From NCBI GenBank assembly GCA_963714455.1, contig CAVQON010000016.1:1-64000 (forward strand): 64,000 nucleotides of DNA, given 5' to 3'. Every line of letters begins with the position of its first letter. The stretch's first letter is position 1. A program made the translations under genes and the position numbers. The stretch is from CAVQGZ01 sp963714455 (lineage in GTDB: Bacteria > Actinomycetota > Actinomycetes > Jiangellales > Jiangellaceae). Below are positions 63,378 through 64,000 of the stretch, in pieces. Under the pieces are notes generated by a model that saw nothing but the letters and a program-made list of their open reading frames with translations, was not told the DNA's origin and searched no databases.

Positions 63378-64000
63378 ATGAAGCGCAGCAAGGGCTACGA
63401 CAAGGCCGCCGCGACCGTCGACCGCGACAGCGTCTACCAGCCGGACGACGCCGTCGTGCTGGCCAAGCAGACGTCACCGACCAAGTTCGACGCCACCGTC
63501 GAGGTCGCTCTGCGGCTCGGCATCGACCCCCGCAAGGCCGACCAGATGGTGCGCGGCACCGTCAACCTGCCGCACGGCACCGGCAAGACCGCCCGGGTGC
63601 TGGTGTTCGCCGCCGGCCCCAAGGCCACCGAGGCGCAGGAGGCAGGCGCCGACATCGTCGGCTCCGACGACCTGATCGCCGAGGTGCAGGGCGGACGCCT
63701 CGACTTCGACGCCGTCGTCGCCACGCCCGACATGATGGGCAAGGTCGGTCGGCTCGGGCGCGTCCTGGGCCCGCGCGGCCTCATGCCGAACCCCAAGACC
63801 GGCACCGTGACCATGGACGTCGCCAAGGCCGTGGGCGACATCAAGGGCGGCAAGATCGAGTTCCGTGCCGACCGCAACGCCAACCTGCACTTCATCATCG
63901 GCAAGGTGTCGTTCTCTGCCGAGCAGCTGCTGGAGAACTACCAGGCTGCGATGGACGAGGTCATGCGGCTCAAGCCGTCGGCGGCCAAGGGGCGCTACGT
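63378..64000 (+). CDS. rplA: 50S ribosomal protein L1, cut by the right window edge
   Basis: ATG 63378 preceded by AAGGAG. About 207 residues are visible without a stop; the family has about 235, so only the last 25-30 residues lie outside. KFDATVEVALRLGIDPRKAD, VNLPHGTGKTARVLVFA, GRLGRVLGPRGLMPNPKTGT and IGKVSFSAEQLLENYQAAMD are standard L1 segments. It binds the L1 stalk of 23S rRNA and its own leader mRNA; the 101-bp gap after rplK is where such a regulatory site would lie, but I see no proven fold. Confidence 0.97.
   Translation, partial: MKRSKGYDKAAATVDRDSVYQPDDAVVLAKQTSPTKFDATVEVALRLGIDPRKADQMVRGTVNLPHGTGKTARVLVFAAGPKATEAQEAGADIVGSDDLIAEVQGGRLDFDAVVATPDMMGKVGRLGRVLGPRGLMPNPKTGTVTMDVAKAVGDIKGGKIEFRADRNANLHFIIGKVSFSAEQLLENYQAAMDEVMRLKPSAAKGRY

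Overview
The window is chromosomal DNA of a high-GC member of the Actinomycetota. Its core gene order is the classic actinobacterial one: fbiA-fbiB, whiB2, a large glycosyltransferase, a DUF5719-like protein, a Rv3259-like protein, DUF3499, manB, a Trm112-like protein, a SIS protein, manA, sahH, mtrA-mtrB-lpqB, comF, hpf, secA. Much further on comes tRNA-Trp-secE-nusG-rplK-rplA. F420 biosynthesis, MtrAB-LpqB, WhiB and SecA place it firmly in this phylum. The lack of mycolate or arabinan genes, together with the gene set after secA, would fit a Kineosporiales- or Micrococcales-like organism, but that finer placement is a guess.

Layout. (1) 1-10.1 kb is an accessory cell-surface island. It holds two diverging copies of a cassette made of a LicD-methyltransferase fusion followed by a small coiled-coil protein. 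Between the copies lie an exported protein and a secreted phospholipase D-like enzyme. Facing them is an operon of tagD, a polysaccharide pyruvyltransferase-like gene, an unknown gene and a sulfotransferase. A broken sulfotransferase lies at the left edge. (2) 10.2-11.7 kb is an IS4-type insertion sequence with 19-bp inverted repeats, inserted at a CTAG that contains the stop codon of the next gene. (3) 11.7-15.5 kb encodes peptidoglycan enzymes (NlpC/P60; a PGRP amidase apparently fused to a SpoIID/LytB module). All are interrupted by many frameshifts although their motifs are intact. (4) 15.6-22.6 kb holds fbiB-fbiA, a GT2 enzyme, a methyltransferase, a flippase-like membrane protein and a two-component system. 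(5) 22.7-45.3 kb is the conserved whiB2-to-secA block: mannose metabolism, SAH recycling, MtrAB-LpqB envelope signalling, ribosome hibernation and protein export. (6) 45.3-54.6 kb is a mixed region: DUF6459-like and LysM proteins, an HTH protein, a CpaB/CpaE-like pair, a HAD enzyme, a WS/DGAT-family protein, a patatin, an alpha/beta hydrolase and a DUF2505-like protein. (7) 54.6-61.7 kb holds the giant NAD-dependent glutamate dehydrogenase, adenosine deaminase and an aminotransferase. (8) 61.8-64.0 kb holds tRNA-Trp and the start of the secE-nusG-rplKA cluster; rplA runs off the right edge.

How the parts may connect. MtrAB is the known regulator of cell-wall hydrolases in this phylum. The amidase promoter region in this same window carries four GTCAC units, three of them spaced exactly 9 bp apart, resembling the mycobacterial MtrA box. 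ManA, ManB and the SIS protein feed mannose sugars to glycosyltransferases. The left island looks like a system that adds and edits phosphodiester, methyl, pyruvyl and sulfate groups on a surface polymer. Genes are tightly packed, with ATGA, GTGA or TGATG stop/start overlaps throughout. All calls come from reading the sequence; no database search was possible.
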